A stretch of 64,000 nucleotides of DNA from Plectrocnemia conspersa (Eukaryota; Arthropoda; Insecta; Trichoptera; Polycentropodidae): the NCBI GenBank assembly GCA_009617715.1, contig VTFK01000122.1:186001-250000 (forward strand). Direction: 5' to 3'. Made by a program: the position numbers and the translations under genes. Below the pieces are notes generated by a model. That model did no database searches. It was not told the DNA's origin and worked only from the letters and a program-made list of their open reading frames with translations. Position 1 is the first letter of the stretch. Each line of letters opens with the position of its first letter. Below, piece after piece: positions 1 to 12,790 of the stretch.

Positions 1-174
1 TATTATTTAAATGTCATTCGTATGCTTCGTTAGCCATGTTGCTAATTGGTGTGTGTCATTTTTTTGTTGTTGTTGTTTATTTATGTTATGCTTTTGTTGT
101 GATTTTTCATACGTGACGTTGTGACCCTTTATGCAATGAATGGTACAGTTATGTAGTGATTTTGCATTAGTTGT

Positions 175-402
175 ATTAACCACTGTTACATAAAACTTAT
201 CCTTACAGATTAGATTTATCTCAATTTTTCTAATCTCACAGATAAATAATAAAATAATGATGTCACTGATTTATTGGCTTTGATTTTAGTCTGGTCATTC
301 TACTGTCTCTCCACTATCTTAGTGTTGTAGTTATGTTTAATCCTTTGTAACGCATTAGGCTGACACCCGTTGCAATAGAAAATTTATAATTAAAATAAAA
401 TA
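175..402 (+). mobile_element. Decayed SINE copy (3' part)
   Basis: TTTTTCTAATCTCACAGA, then AATGATGTCACTGATTTATT and TTTGTAACGCATTAGGCTGA follow the order of the SINE body and 3' end seen at 12420-12650. No head is visible. Confidence 0.5.
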
Positions 403-539
403 ACTCATTTACTACATATATTGTATTAAATTATCAAGTATATGTTACATTTATCTGGAATATTTAATTGTACTAGATTTTTTAATCAGTCAAATCGTTC
501 TTTTATGATTTTATTTCTTAGAATTTTCATTTTCTCATT

Positions 540-1060
540 TTCTTTCTCAACTGTTGGTTAACGCAGACGCGCTAACTGCAACACTTCACAAGCTTTTCAC
601 AACACACATGCTTACATACACAATGTAACGTATATAATAATGAAAAGAATTTCGCGCGCGTGTCCGTATTCAAAACGTAGAACCGGTTTGTCATCTTTGG
701 GTTACTGGTGTCTGACCCGGGTCATGGCAGCCTGAAAAAATCAAGTGCACATACACACAAGAACCGGTTGTGATTTATAAAGAGCATTAAGGTAATAATA
801 TAACGCGGTGTTGTAATTCGTCGGCGCTCGCTCTGACATAACTGGGAAAATTCTCTGCCTCGACGGGGTCAGCAAGGCGCCTCGGGGTCATCTCGGGACC
901 CCAGGACACCGAGCATCCCGGTTCGGTGAGCCAATAAATTAAGTAAGAGGCCTAACGCGATGTGCCGCCCCCGGGGGAATGCAAGGGATGATTCTACGAA
1001 AGCCTCATTTCGTAGGGAATTTGAACTCGAGGCTTTTCTTTTTTGCATATAAGCGTCTTT
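540..1060. promoter_or_regulatory. GC-rich island, candidate regulatory element
   Basis: Contains a 12-bp palindrome TGACCCGGGTCA at 713-724, GCGCGCG near 653, and a small hairpin CTACGAAA/TTTCGTAG near 992-1014. The minus-strand frame across it (1102-869) starts with TTG and is not called a gene. Confidence 0.3.
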
Positions 1061-1369
1061 TATTATGTTATTCGTAATAAAATAATGTATTAAATTTTGC
1101 AAAATGTATTATATTATTATCTAAAAAAAAATACAATCAAAAGCTCAAAGCTTCTTATGATTATGTATTTGGGAAAGAATACCAAAATAATATTTACTTA
1201 GCTACAGAAGTAAGGAAATGTATCAAATGATTCACATCTTTATAACTTATATAATATTATTTTTACATGAATTGTAATAATAGCTTCATAAAGCAAAAAT
1301 AATTTTACCACAAAAATAAAATAACTTGTAGCATATTTTGTGCTTTTGCTGTATATAAATTATTATAAT

Positions 1370-3320
1370 TAAGTGCAGTTTTATGTAGCATTTTTGATAT
1401 AGCACAAATCAACTTCTAATTTATAAGTCCATCTTTTACAGAGCAAAAGTTTTTATTTGAACAGATAAATACTACATATAGTAATATATTTTTTAAAATA
1501 ACATCAATAACAGCATACTGTTATAAAAATAGCGAATATTTAAAAAATATGTTTGTAGTGATTTTTATATAGTATATATATTTATATTTTTTTACCAAAA
1601 AAGCCACATATATTATAAAACACAGATTTTAAATAATTTATTAAAAAAACAGCAATAAAATACATAGAAAAAAATACTGATATTGTTGGTGTAGTCTTTT
1701 ATGCAATTTTTTTTCTAAATTTAAAATCCATTTTTTAAATTTCAAAATATACAAAGATAGTACAAAAATATATTTTTTAGTAATATTGAGATTTTTTAAT
1801 TGAAAAATATTTTTTGATGGACAAAATTTGATTTTTTAATTATTAAATATGAGCTTTTTTATATTTTAAATATTTTTTTTAAATAACAGTATAGCATATT
1901 ATACTACTATTAAAATGTTGTAAAAAAATACTAAAATATTTTATTGCGATTTTTATAAAAAAAAAGTTTTTTTTTCAAATATAAAATCCATTTTAAGGGT
2001 CAAAACTTTACTTTAAAATTAATTAAAAAGTACTTTGTAATGAAATGTATACCAATAATCTTAATAAATTAAAATAAAATATTATAAACTATAATAAAAA
2101 TAACAATAATTTTGCTAACCCTTTGAGTAGTGAGTTAATGTATACACCTGGGAGTGATATTTCCATAAATATTTTTGTAGTTATTTACGTATTATTATTT
2201 AATATTGCACTTACAGTAAATAATAGTAAAAGATCAGTGATTATATTAGTTTTATTGCTTTTATTTAATTCTATTTTGTATAAATATGTTTTAATAATTT
2301 ATTTTAACACTTTTCTATTATTAAATTTTGTTATTTTACATATTTATTATATATTATTCGGCTTTTGTGGATCTTTTTTATATCAATACAGAGACTTTCA
2401 GTGTTTTTTAAAAGATTAACATAAACTATTTTTTATTATGTTAATTTATTTCCTACTCTTTAATTTATTGGTATTATTTTGTATAGAAATCATTTACAAA
2501 TATTTAAATTTAAAAAAATATTATATGTAAATATACAATATTCTGGAATACCTCAAAACAGTTAAAAATCGACCGCCGTACATGTACGGCGATATTTCTC
2601 AGAGGCACTGTAATTTTCTTTGTAGCGATTTTTGAACAATAAAATTGAGTTGTTTTTTCTAAATTAAAAATTCATGTTTTTTTATTACAAAATTAAATAT
2701 TTTTTAGTGTTTTAACATTTAAATTTCTAAATAACAGGTTTACTCAATATATAAATTATTTTGTTGCGATTTATATGGAAAAAATAAAAAATAATCTAAG
2801 ACTCATCATAGTTTTTTTTCTGATTTAAAAGTCCAAAACTTTACTATTAATTAATTTGATAAATCACAATTTAAAATAAGAAATCGCAAAAAATATATTT
2901 GTTCATTGATATAATGTACAAAAATCATTTTTTATAGGGCAAAACGTTACTTTCAATTGATTTATTAGGTATAATTTGTTTTAAATTTTTAATAATAAAC
3001 TATAATAAAAGCAAAACTTTATATATTTTTAGGATAAAACTTGACTATTTTAACAATAATTCATTATATACTATATTAAACAATAATTTAATTTTGCTAA
3101 GTTTTTATACAAAGTAGTCAATCTTTATGGGCCAAAACTTGATGTAATAAGGACTTAACCTAATTTATAAATATATTTATTTTAAATTAGAGCAATACAC
3201 TATATGTTTAATATAATAATAAATCACAATGATTTTGTAAAAATAGTACTAAAGAAAAATATATTTTTCTACTTAAAAAAATTCAAAACGTCCTAAGCAT
3301 AACTTTAAATTATATAATTT
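1370..3320. repeat. AT-rich degenerate repeat field
   Basis: Related phrases recur every few hundred bases: GCGATTTTTATAAAAAA, AAATCCATTTT, GGGTCAAAACTTTAC, GGGCAAAACGTTAC, GGGCCAAAACTTG, and AAACTATAATAAAA. This suggests an old tandem or dispersed repeat too diverged to define a unit. No gene is seen here; the repeat at 2105-2600 sits inside it. Confidence 0.45.
2105..2600. repeat. Dispersed repeat copy 1 with an 18-bp palindrome
   Basis: It is homologous, in the same orientation, to 37450-37970. Shared words include GTATACACCTGGGAGTGA, TTTTAATAATTTAT, TTTAATTTATTGGTATTATTT and ATCGACCGCCGTA. A perfect palindrome, CGCCGTACATGTACGGCG, lies at 2574-2591. The CTAACCCTTTGAGTAG start at about 2114 resembles piggyBac-like termini, but paired TIRs and TTAA duplications are not demonstrated. 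The 98-codon frame inside it (2123-2419) starts with TTG, is hydrophobic only because the DNA is AT-rich, and is not called a gene. Confidence 0.6.
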
Positions 3321-3999
3321 CTAGTGATTTGTATTTTAATTAATTAAAATAAATCATAAAAATATTTTAAAAGGCTTAACTAAAATTCTTAAAATGTTTG
3401 TTTAAAAACATAGATTTTACGAGAATTTGTTTACAAATAGAATTTATTGTCTCTTCAGTAATAACATATAAATAATAAATTTACATCTAGATAAATTTAT
3501 TTTATCTTTATGGAAAAGCCAATAAATAGCTATAATGGGCAATGAAAGTAATATACAATGTGTTTATTTCATTTATAATCCAAAAATAAAATATCTGTTT
3601 TTTTGTATTTTTTTTTTACTAAAAGCAAATTACAACCTATGAAGCAATGAAAGCAACTCATGACCTATCGGTGTAAAATATTTCTATCTGCTTGAAAATA
3701 TTTTTTTATTAGAAAATAGTTGCATTTTATATAACGTAGAACTTACATTAATTGTTTTTAAAATAACACATAAAAAAAATCTGATTATAATATAGCTATT
3801 TACTTTTAAAAAAACAGCAAAAATTAACATGTATGATATTGATTAAAAACATCTTAAATGTATTTTTAAACAATGTTTAGAAAATTATAAAATAAAATAA
3901 TAAAATACATAGTACTTCCATTTTTTTTAAAATGAATTAATCTACACTGAACTAAAGAAACTTTAAATGCAATATGGTTTGAAAAACTTTGTAAACCAC

Positions 4000-5170
4000 A
4001 GATCATGTTTTCTTAATATCATGTGTCTTCGCGACTTTAATAAATATTATATAGACTATAACAGTTGCTACATTTACTCTCACTCTCTCTCAAATACTTA
4101 TCAATCTATTTCACAATTATCTGTTATTGATTTTTATCACCTTATCACTGACTTCTTTATCGTTCTTAATCGAGCGATCAGGAACTTTTTAATCACACCA
4201 CTTATTCGCTGCCCTTTCCTGCACAACAACGCTAAGGGGGTTGTTATCGCGAACACCCTTAATGCGTTTTTAATGCCGCCACGTTAAAGAATCGTCACGT
4301 GCCATTCATTTATTTTTCCCAATTCACTATACGCCATGGAAAAATTAAAACACAGCGTATCTGGCTTCATCGATCTTTAAAGGTTATGCGGGTTTTTTTT
4401 TATGATTCACGTTTACTTATCAGATGCAGAATTTTTTAATAAATAGTATATTTTTTTTCTATTTCAATGATAACGATTTTAAAAAAATGTTATTTTATTA
4501 ACGTATTCGATTCTACCTTTGATAATAGATACACAAATGCTTTCAGTTTCAATTTATACGTTATAAATTTAATTTGGGATTTTTGATCACTACTGTGGAC
4601 TCATTTTTAATATGTTAATATTTAACGATGAATCTGAGAAATGTTTATAATGAACAACCTTAAACTAATAATTAAATTAAATAATTGCTTCCAAAGCCCA
4701 TTTCCGTCAGATATAAAAAGATAATTTTTTATCGCCCAGTTAAAAATAAACAATGACTTATTTGCATTCAGAGTTCACGCCCACGTTTCGATGCAATATG
4801 TTTACTGTCTCAAACCCGACTATACGTATTTAATTGGTAACATTATCTACAAACGAAAAGCTCACGAAAATGCATAAATTATCTCAAGAATGCAGACGGT
4901 AGCGTTTTCGTTTTAACGTCAGATTGACGGCTAATCGTAGCCCCATAATTATATATTATGAAAAGTTTTTTGGCAATAACTTGAGTTTTTGGCCCAGTGC
5001 CAAGACTGTGGAGCCATTCATGTTTTATGCTCAACAAGTGGACCAACAACGACGAATGCTTAACCGCTGAAACCGGATCGTGTGTACTCGCGATACCTAA
5101 TATATAGGTCGTAACTGACCGACGCGGTTTAGATAGAAGGCTGTGTAATAAATTTTGTTATCATAATTGA
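4000..5170. promoter_or_regulatory. Mixed block with GC-richer patches
   Basis: GC-richer patches lie at 4080-4330 and 4760-5160, separated by AT-rich DNA. The first contains AAGGG(G)GTTGT facing ACACCCTT, a modest hairpin. The 106-codon frame at 3967-4287 has AT-driven composition and no recognised domain. Regulatory role is an inference from composition. Confidence 0.2.
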
Positions 5171-5669
5171 CGTTATATGTGCTAAAAGTTGCTATGTATT
5201 GATGTCTATAGAAAGACGGTTAGACTCCGCACGTGTGGCTTTGGCTCAATGGATGCGTTTATATAATATATTATATTATAATATATTCAGTATAAGTTAT
5301 GGCATTTCAGTGGGCGATTCATTAAACCGCAAACGTCTTAACTAATCCTCGTTAGAGTCACAGGCAGACGTTCTGTTAGATAATATCTTAAATTGTATAG
5401 TTATAGTATACAATAGATGTTTAAATAATTATATCCTACTAGCTTTCCATATTTTATTGTAATGAATCTAAAGTTCATCAACATATATGTCATTAATCTC
5501 GCGTGAAAAAATTAACTATTGCAAAATAACTATCACAACACTGTATAAAATTTAATACAATAAAATAACATAATTTATATTATAAACGATATTATTAATA
5601 CTCATAATATAAAATTAATTTTATGATAGCTAGGAAAACATTAGTAAATATTTATTTACTGAGTAATAT

Positions 5670-5915
5670 TGGTGGTGGTATGGAAAAGGTATCTATCGAA
5701 AAAGTCGAGTTGTTTTATTGTAATCATTGTATTATATCACGATTCATAATATAACAAAGGGATATCCTGCTTTTGTATTGCTATCGCGACAACTGGCACT
5801 ATGGTAAAATTTACATGATACCCTTTGATATCTTATGACTCGTCATAAAATACAAATACAATAAAAAGTATGAAACTAAAATATATTTTTTTCGATAGAT
5901 CCCTTAACCATAACA
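5670..5915. mobile_element. MITE-like inverted repeat element
   Basis: TGGTATGGAAAAGG then ATCTATCGAAAAA on the left is mirrored by TTTTTTCGATAGATCC then CTTAACCATAACA on the right. A second inverted pair (AAAGGGATATC and GATACCCTTTGATATC) lies inside. No ORF. Duplication not identified. Confidence 0.5.
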
Positions 5916-6119
5916 ATAATTCGATATCGATTTCGATGGATCCCGATAGATAACCGATTTTATTAAATACAAATATGTCTCATTTATATATAAGTTGATA
6001 AAGTTTTATAGTTTTCATTGCGATGATAATTAGATCTGTAATAATATACGCTTACCTTATGTAAAGTAAAACTAATAATTATTTTTTTGATCATTTAAAA
6101 TATGGCGATATAAATATTG

Positions 6120-6312
6120 TGGTCCGGAAAATGTATCAACCGCAATTCACTGCCAGCAATTAATCGCTAGCAGTTTACCGTCACGGCAAATGATCGCTAG
6201 CATATCTTATCGCCAGGCAATACAAACAGTTTATATAAATTTATTGGTAGTTTTAAACTACTTGCGATTATTTCTGACGGTGAATTGCAGTTAATAAATT
6301 TTCATAGACTCA
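6120..6312. mobile_element. Small MITE with imperfect TIRs
   Basis: GGAAAATGTATCAACCGCAA then TTCACTGCCAG on the left is matched in inverse orientation by CTGACGGTGAATTGCAGTTA then ATAAATTTTC on the right, about 45 bp per arm. The core includes GATCGCTAGCA-type repeats. No ORF. Confidence 0.55.
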
Positions 6313-6690
6313 TAAATAATATATAACACACCCTAAAAAACATTAAAAAAATTTGATTTCTAATAGCAAAAATTAAAGAACATTCCATAAACATATCGAA
6401 AAATACATTAACATACTAATCTCCAGACAAGTCTAATGTTTGATTTATGTATAAACATAAAATGTTAGAAAAAACATCTTACTTTAGAGGCTTACATTTA
6501 ATTATTATAAACTTTAAATCCCAAGTTAAATAAATTGTTATAAATAATTAATTTACATATTTTTATTTTTTTAATATGTTGAAAGTTCTTATATATTTTT
6601 AAAGGTATCTTATGATTTTTTAATACTTTTAGTCTTATTTCATCCTTTTAATTTTTTCTCTTAGACTAACAAATAGTTTTAAACCAGTTT

Positions 6691-6722
6691 TACTTAATTT
6701 TAATGTTACTTAATTTTAATGT
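6691..6722. repeat. Perfect 16-bp tandem duplication
   Basis: TACTTAATTTTAATGT occurs twice head to tail. Confidence 0.8.
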
Positions 6723-6779
6723 ATTTTCCTGTATTCTTAACCTTGTACTAAATATATATAAATACATAAGAGGCAAATC

Positions 6780-7590
6780 TTTTTTGTATTGCGAATGTTA
6801 CATTTTCAAGTTTGATTAAGTCTAAAAATAAATCAATCGGTGAATTCATTCCAACACTTTCGATACAGCATCGAATATACACAATGAGGGTGTTTTTTTG
6901 CTTATGGTGGTTGATTCGTCAATTATTAATGAAATTATTTTTTTCGATTAAAAAAATACATAAATACATTTTTTCTTATTTCATTACTTACATAAAAAAT
7001 TTCACTTAGTTTTTGCAGATAAATTTCACTTTAATTTTTCCAATTTTTTCAATTCCAATTTTTTGCTGTTATTACTTTTTTGCGATATTTAAAAAAATGT
7101 TATTAATCTTTTTTTTTTTCGGTTTTAGGAATAATTTTTAACGCGGTTGTATGCAGCAGATTCTCTGTGATCGATTTTTTTTCAAAATGAGCTAAGTTGT
7201 TGCTTCGTATCTTTCCCATAATATGTAATTTCATTGTTGGCCCATTCTTTGGAAATTTTCATTCCTATCGTCGTTTCAGTTTTAAAATTTTCAACATCTC
7301 TGCAAGGTGTGCACCCAAGTTTCATTTTGTGTATATTCAACCATTAATTTTTTAGAAAAAATCGTTTTTTATCTGATGACCTGCAATTCGATACATCATC
7401 TTAAGTTTGGTCTTGTTCCTCAAGATCAGCTTGAGATAACTCGTCAACTTGCAGCAATATTTCCATATTTTCTGTCGTCGTTTCTGATATTGTTTTGGAC
7501 TTTTTTTAGTGGTACCGGCGATTGAGAAATAACCGTATTTTTATTTTATTTTTAATCTTATGGTTAAACTTTTCACACTTAAAAATAAGG
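6780..7590. repeat. Decayed repeat, partly shared with 46480-46650
   Basis: The right part (7440-7590) matches 46480-46650. The remainder is AT-rich with short frames only. On the minus strand, 7390-7530 reads as a Lys/Arg/Tyr-rich peptide that may be an old transposon ORF. It abuts LINE copy C at 7597. Confidence 0.4.
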
Positions 7591-7596
7591 ACAACG

Positions 7597-8165
7597 GCAT
7601 CATAAAGAGTGCGTAATACTAAAGTAAGCGTACATTTCTCAATATAAAACCGAGCATTTTTATCAATCTGCTGTGATTTTTTGAGACTATTTTTAGACCC
7701 TTAGCAAAGAAAGGCCTGCCTAAAATATATCCACCAAAATGATAGGAGTATTCCGCCGGTAACGAGGATCTTGGAAAATATATAGTTTGTCATTTGGTGA
7801 CACTGAAAGGCAATCGTCTATCGAAAGCCCATTTCCATAAAGAATTGAGATCTTCCTGAATCCGAAATCGACTGCATTCTCTTGAAAATTTTCAAGTCAT
7901 CTACATATAAAAAGAAATTTGAGCGATTTATTGCCGTCTTTATGTCATTAATTAACAATGGATCCAAATTGGATCCTTGCGATACTTCTTGTGATAGTTT
8001 TTATACTTGACGAACTGATATTTATCGATCAAGTAATTTAAAAATACCTACGCAAGATCTTCAGAAACGCCTTTTCAAAATCGGCGTATATAATAGAGTT
8101 CAATGATTTCAAAACGAAGGTACGATACATGTACAATTTGAAATGCCATGATCGATTTTAATTAA
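7597..8165 (-). pseudogene. Degraded LINE fragment (copy C, same family as A and B)
   Basis: The minus strand matches copy A over the RT region: the same YADD-region DNA around 7900, the PQGS-region around 7970, and the thumb-region block at 7600-7760. It extends further 5' than copy A, with a recognisable ADFEKAF motif near 8090. Stops, shifts and many substitutions show it is the oldest of the three copies. Both ends are internal to the element; no tail or 3' UTR is present. Confidence 0.75.
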
Positions 8166-8559
8166 TTCAACATTTGCAATAATGTTTTTAATGTCAAAAA
8201 TTACAGTTCAAAACATTTTATTTTAGATACGAAAAAGTAGAATAATTATTTTTTCAATGTTACACTTATACAATGCTATTCCATTGTAAAGAACAATGCA
8301 GTAGTTAATCTAATGTACTTAATCTCGTATGGCATATGTAGTTTAACACCTCCATAAAACTGTTTTTCCTTGAATAAACAAATTTGAATCACACAATTAT
8401 CTTTGATCTTGCTAGCTATGTGTAGTAAAACTAAATACTTTTGAACTCAATTATCTGAATGATCATGTCTTAAGGATAGTTAAATAATTCTAAATAATAA
8501 ACAGTTCAGTTGTAACAAACATTAGTAGCATCCATATGTACTTTACGCAATATTCACAC

Positions 8560-9080
8560 ATACAATTTGCACCGGTTTAATCTGGTGTCTTTCGCAAAAC
8601 CAACAATTTCGCTCGTGTCCAGCGGCGCTTGAAATTGGCCGGTGGACAAAGGACACCACGACATAGCAGTATCTGGTAGTAGCATTACCACTAGAGAGAC
8701 AAAGCGTCATTATCCGTTTCCTGTTGTCTGCCCGATTGGGTTACCGTCGTTTCCGATCCTGGCCGCGCCGATTATTGTGTCATCCATTGTCGTCTGGCAA
8801 CCCTTTTCGCCGCAGTTCGTGACCCTGGTCTGACCGACACAACCATACTACAATGTGGTAAGTAGGTATGCCTCGGAGTCCGCGGTATGTATACCATCGC
8901 ATACCATACCAGGAGCTCGACCTTGGCATTCCGCGTTTCGCGAACGAGAGTCGGCGAGCTTTTGCCGGGCAGGAGAGCTTTCGATCGACCCTTTGTGTTG
9001 TGACGTTTTTGAATGTCACTCCGAATTCCGTGATTGATCACCGCGAGATGATATCTCGATTGACGTAATTATAAAAGATG
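8560..9080 (+). promoter_or_regulatory. GC-rich island with a strong splice donor, candidate alternative first exon or regulatory element
   Basis: About 500 bp are markedly GC-richer than both flanks. A consensus donor, TGTG|GTAAGTAG, lies at 8857/8858 on the + strand. Short frames exist on both strands but none starts with an ATG and they overlap one another, so I do not call a protein. The block could be an alternative non-coding first exon of the gene whose coding exon begins at 18605, or a conserved regulatory element. Strand is assigned only from the donor. Confidence 0.3.
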
Positions 9081-9939
9081 AGGCTTTCGCAGCGGGCCGA
9101 TCGTTTGCGCGATAAGTACTGTGTGATTTATGGGAAATGTATCGTATTATTGTGTGCTATAATAAATTATCGTCAATTTGAAAGTGTATAATGTTATTAG
9201 GGTCTCATTTAATACATTAATAAATTACCACACTGTATGTATATAAAAATGGCAAATTTGATAAATGTATGTATGTATGCACAAAAAAAAGTAATTAACC
9301 AAAAAAACGAGATAGCTCAATTCTTATATAAAATTACACACTGAATTCAGTTGCAAAATTATTTTCACTAAAAATATTTTTTTTTATTAAACAATGTACA
9401 AAATATTTTTGCAACGTGCAAAAAAAGTAATATCTTAATTTGAAAAAATCCTATATTTTTGTAAATAAAATTTCTAAGAATTTTTAAGTAACGATTTTTA
9501 TAATTTAAATTTACATATTTCACTTTTCTTATTTTGAAAAATTATTTTGTAGAAAAATTTTACCTAAAATTTTCGAAGATTCAATCTAAAAAAATAAATA
9601 CTCCAGATTATAGTTTTACGTTTTTATAGTTTTTTAATATTTTTTTATTAGCATTAAGGTAATGTCCTAGGTTACGATAGTCTTAATTCAATTTAAATGA
9701 ATATGAATCTTTATCTTTAATTCAATTTAGTGTATTATATTAAAACTTAAAAATAACAGTTCGCTTTGTATACAGATTTAGTTTAAATAATTGTTATATT
9801 ATATTACTATTAACTTATATAAACTGCATTGATGACAAAATATTTACACTTGATGCACAACATATTTTTTACATATATGATATTCTCTATGAGTGTATGT
9901 GTAATATTAGAGAATATTTTATACCAAACATTTACGAGA

Positions 9940-10072
9940 CAGCTGGACCTAGATTAAAAAATCTAGGAAAACCTAATCAAGGATGATAGATCAGAATTAT
10001 AATTATATAATAATCACTAATTCCGACACTAGGATTCAAACCCAGTATTAGTCTATTGTGCAGCATTATTTC
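9940..10072 (-). mobile_element. tRNA-derived SINE copy, minus strand
   Basis: The + strand GGATTCAAACCCAG at about 10033 is an inverted tRNA B box with one change. It is followed (minus-strand direction) by the same body words as the copy at 40392: AGTGATTATTATATAAT, GATCTATCATCC and TAGGTTTTCCTAGATT. Head plus body are present; the 3' module is lost. Confidence 0.6.
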
Positions 10073-10584
10073 TATCTCTCGAAAAACCCCTTCAATCTAT
10101 TAAAGAAAATATTTCTAAGTCTCAAAAACATATTTGATAATTATTTTTTATTATATAAATGTAAGAGATTTTTAACAATGGGTATTTAAATTAAAAACAT
10201 GTTTATAGACATTCTTTATATTGAAAAAAAAATATGTCTATATATATAGTTTTCAGAAAATCAATACGATGATATCATATGGCAAGTGTCCCATCCAAAG
10301 ACATCGGCTTTGTCATAGAGTTCGGCAGATGTTTTAGTTTTGGAAAGAAGCCAAAGCATCGCATCTGATATGACTCTGTGAAGGCAATATATTATATATT
10401 CCTATGTATACAGATTCGTTTTGAAATATAAGCAACCTATTTAAATAAATATGTGAAATAATAAAATTGATTATTTCTATAAAATTGTATTTCGTCAATA
10501 TTCATGGCGGTAAATTTTTACCATCGTCTTGTTTTTAATATAACTGAATTTGTCTGTATTTTGGTATAATGTGTGTATATTCAG

Positions 10585-10732
10585 TGCTAATTATACCGTT
10601 CAACCCTGTTCCACGCCAGTGTCAGAACTCATTTCGGAGAAAACTTTGACCCATATGTGCAACGAAGCCAAAAATATACAAGAAGCTCGAGAATGTCAAC
10701 AAACCATTCGCTTTTCATGCACTTACACTTGA
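10585..10732 (+). CDS. Possible terminal exon of an unrecognised cysteine-containing protein
   Basis: A 3' splice-like sequence (GTGTGTATATTCAG, ending at 10584) opens onto a frame of about 49 codons ending in TGA at 10730-10732. The translated piece contains four Cys (PCSTPV, MCNEAK, ECQQT, FSCTYT) with spacings of about 16, 11 and 7 residues. Its third-codon positions are much less AT-biased than the surroundings. AATAAA near 11115 could serve as a polyadenylation signal. No homology is recognised. No upstream exon is identified, so this may also be a chance frame or an old pseudogene fragment. Confidence 0.25.
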
Positions 10733-11159
10733 ATGCAGTAGCGAACGAAGTCACTTGTATGTATAAAAATGCAAATTTCCCCTCTGCCACAAAATTAGAA
10801 TAGTGTTACTTCTGACGGTTTCAGTTTACAAACTTACGTTTGTATGTATTCTTTCGATATGTGTATATATTTGCATATTTGTATATTATAATCAATAGGT
10901 TTCAATGAATGATGTTATTCAGCTTGTTCACTGACTGGCACAGATTTTCGAGTAAAATATCATATAATTTTCTAGTTCGAGCATCAAGCACAATTAAAAA
11001 TGAATATTATAGTAGTACTTCAATATTTATTATTTTTATGAGAAGTACATCGATATGAAACTGTTATTAAATATAGTTTTGGAATAATGAGTTGCCGGTG
11101 GAAAATTGTAATTAAATAAAACATTTATTGATTGAAATTTGCTATACATACATATAGAA

Positions 11160-11900
11160 AACATTGGTCATGCACTCATGATTAACGCATATTATTCGGT
11201 GGCATAAACCCCCCGCAACGCACAGTTGTAGAAAGTTGGTGTTGTTGGCACAGTTTCTTGGCTGATCCACTATAGAAAACCTCACTCCGTTGTTTCAGTT
11301 CTGAAAGCTACAGTCTCTGATGTGTGCACTTTTCCAGAAGATGCCAATTTGGGCCATCTGCGTGTAGAATCTTTGAATTACGGGGACGGTCGGCCAAGGA
11401 CGAAAACTTGGTGAATAACATTTTGTAAAAATCATAAAAAAACTTGCTTATATATAAACCACTGATGTATTATCGCTGATGTTTTGCTAGCATATTGTAT
11501 GAGTTATTTGTTACAAGCAGTGAACAAGTTTAAATGTACTAGGGAATGGATAACATAGTACACGCTCATTGAAAGTATACACTCTGGGTGGCCACATCCA
11601 TAGCAGCATTCGTAATCATAACGTGTGTAATAATGGCATACACAAGAGTGTAACTTGCAATTCGGGTGCAATCAAGAGCTCGGGCACGTTCGCCACACCG
11701 TGCTAATGGCGTCGGTCCGATCGAACTTGAAAGAACCGCAAGGTTGTAAACCTGATCCGGATTCGAACCCGTGACCGCGGCACCGAGCCAAGCGCGTCAT
11801 TAGCTTCTAATATCGTTCGCATGGAAATGCAACCGCGTGCAATGGAACGTGAGCTGTTCGAGAGGCAGATAAGCTCAAAGTAAAGAGTAGAACTACCGAT
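11160..11900. promoter_or_regulatory. GC-richer island, candidate regulatory element
   Basis: GC-richer unique-looking sequence with no long ORF. It includes the tRNA-like fragment at 11755-11795. Upstream (10740-11160) and downstream (11900-12350) flanks are AT-rich with nothing I can identify. Confidence 0.25.
11755..11795 (-). repeat. tRNA-like fragment (B box), possible SINE relic
   Basis: In minus-strand direction, TTGGCTCGGTGCC (A-box-like) is followed by GTCACGGGTTCGAATCCGG (exact B box). The A-to-B distance is far shorter than in a tRNA gene and there is no cloverleaf. It is either a deleted SINE head or a chance feature of the surrounding GC-rich island. Confidence 0.35.
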
Positions 11901-12354
11901 GGATAAAATAAAAATATTCTTCTTAGATAATTATCCAGAAATCCCAGAAAAAATATGTGTATAAAGATCTTTTAATTGATCATCAAGGGACACCTATCAA
12001 AAATAATTATGTACGCCTCATTTGAAGATATTTTGTGACTCATACTTTTTATGCCAAGTTGGATTGAATTTTGAGTCAGAATAGCAATATTTCATTCTTC
12101 ACTTGAATGCTATTTCAGGAATTTCTCAGAACGTGTGTACCAAATTTTGTATATTTATTATTATGAAGCACTTAAAATGAAGTGTGATGATGATATTTAA
12201 AAAATGTCTGTGTTTATAATTTGACATATTTATATATAGACATATTTACATAACATAAAAGTGTAATACTTGAGCTTTGAAAAAAATATCTAAAGCAATT
12301 ATTTTTCGATGTTTGCTTTATTTATAGTTCATATGAACTCAATTTATATAGTCT

Positions 12355-12662
12355 CTGGGAGATCTGAATTACTGATTATTATGCAATTATAATTCCGATC
12401 GATTATCACAGAATAGGTTTTCTTAGATTTTCCTAATCTCTTGCATGACTATCGTGACAAATAATTTAAAAAAATCAAGCTAGGTTGTGTTTAATGACAT
12501 TTATTGCTTGAACCTTTAATAATAATAAATCATAAATAATAAAATTTATATCACTGATTTACAGACTTTTATTTCAGTTTGATGTCTTATTATTTAGTAG
12601 TTGTTGATTGTGTTTACCCCATTGTAATACTTTGGGCTAACGCCTGTCATGTTGTATTTTTA
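12355..12662 (+). mobile_element. SINE copy, body and 3' end
   Basis: It shares ATCGATTATCACAGAATAGG and TCAAGCTAGGTTGTG with the minus-strand copy at 40392-40570. It shares the 3' module GTTGTTGATTGTGTTTACC and TTTGGGCTAACGCCTGT with copies at 47226 and 21100. The tRNA-like head is missing or decayed. It lies about 100 bp from LINE copy A. Confidence 0.65.
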
Positions 12663-12790
12663 TATTGTGGTTTTTATCAATTCGAATGAATATTTATTTG
12701 GATGAAATTTATGTTATATGAAGATTCAATAACTCTATTTATATACTAGTTATCAGCTTATTATTTATTTATTTATTTATTAAAATTATA

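Noticed and set aside
869..1102. 77-codon minus-strand frame
   Set aside because: First codon is TTG and there is no recognisable domain or codon bias.
2123..2419. 98-codon hydrophobic frame that looks like a membrane protein
   Set aside because: It starts with TTG, lies in a dispersed repeat, and its hydrophobicity comes from AT-rich codons; the second copy at 37.45 kb does not keep the frame.
8772..9068. Overlapping short frames on both strands
   Set aside because: Several frames overlap in different registers, none has a good ATG or a domain; they reflect the GC-rich, stop-poor composition of the island.
11755..11795. A functional tRNA gene
   Set aside because: A and B boxes are too close and no acceptor, anticodon or D arm can be folded.
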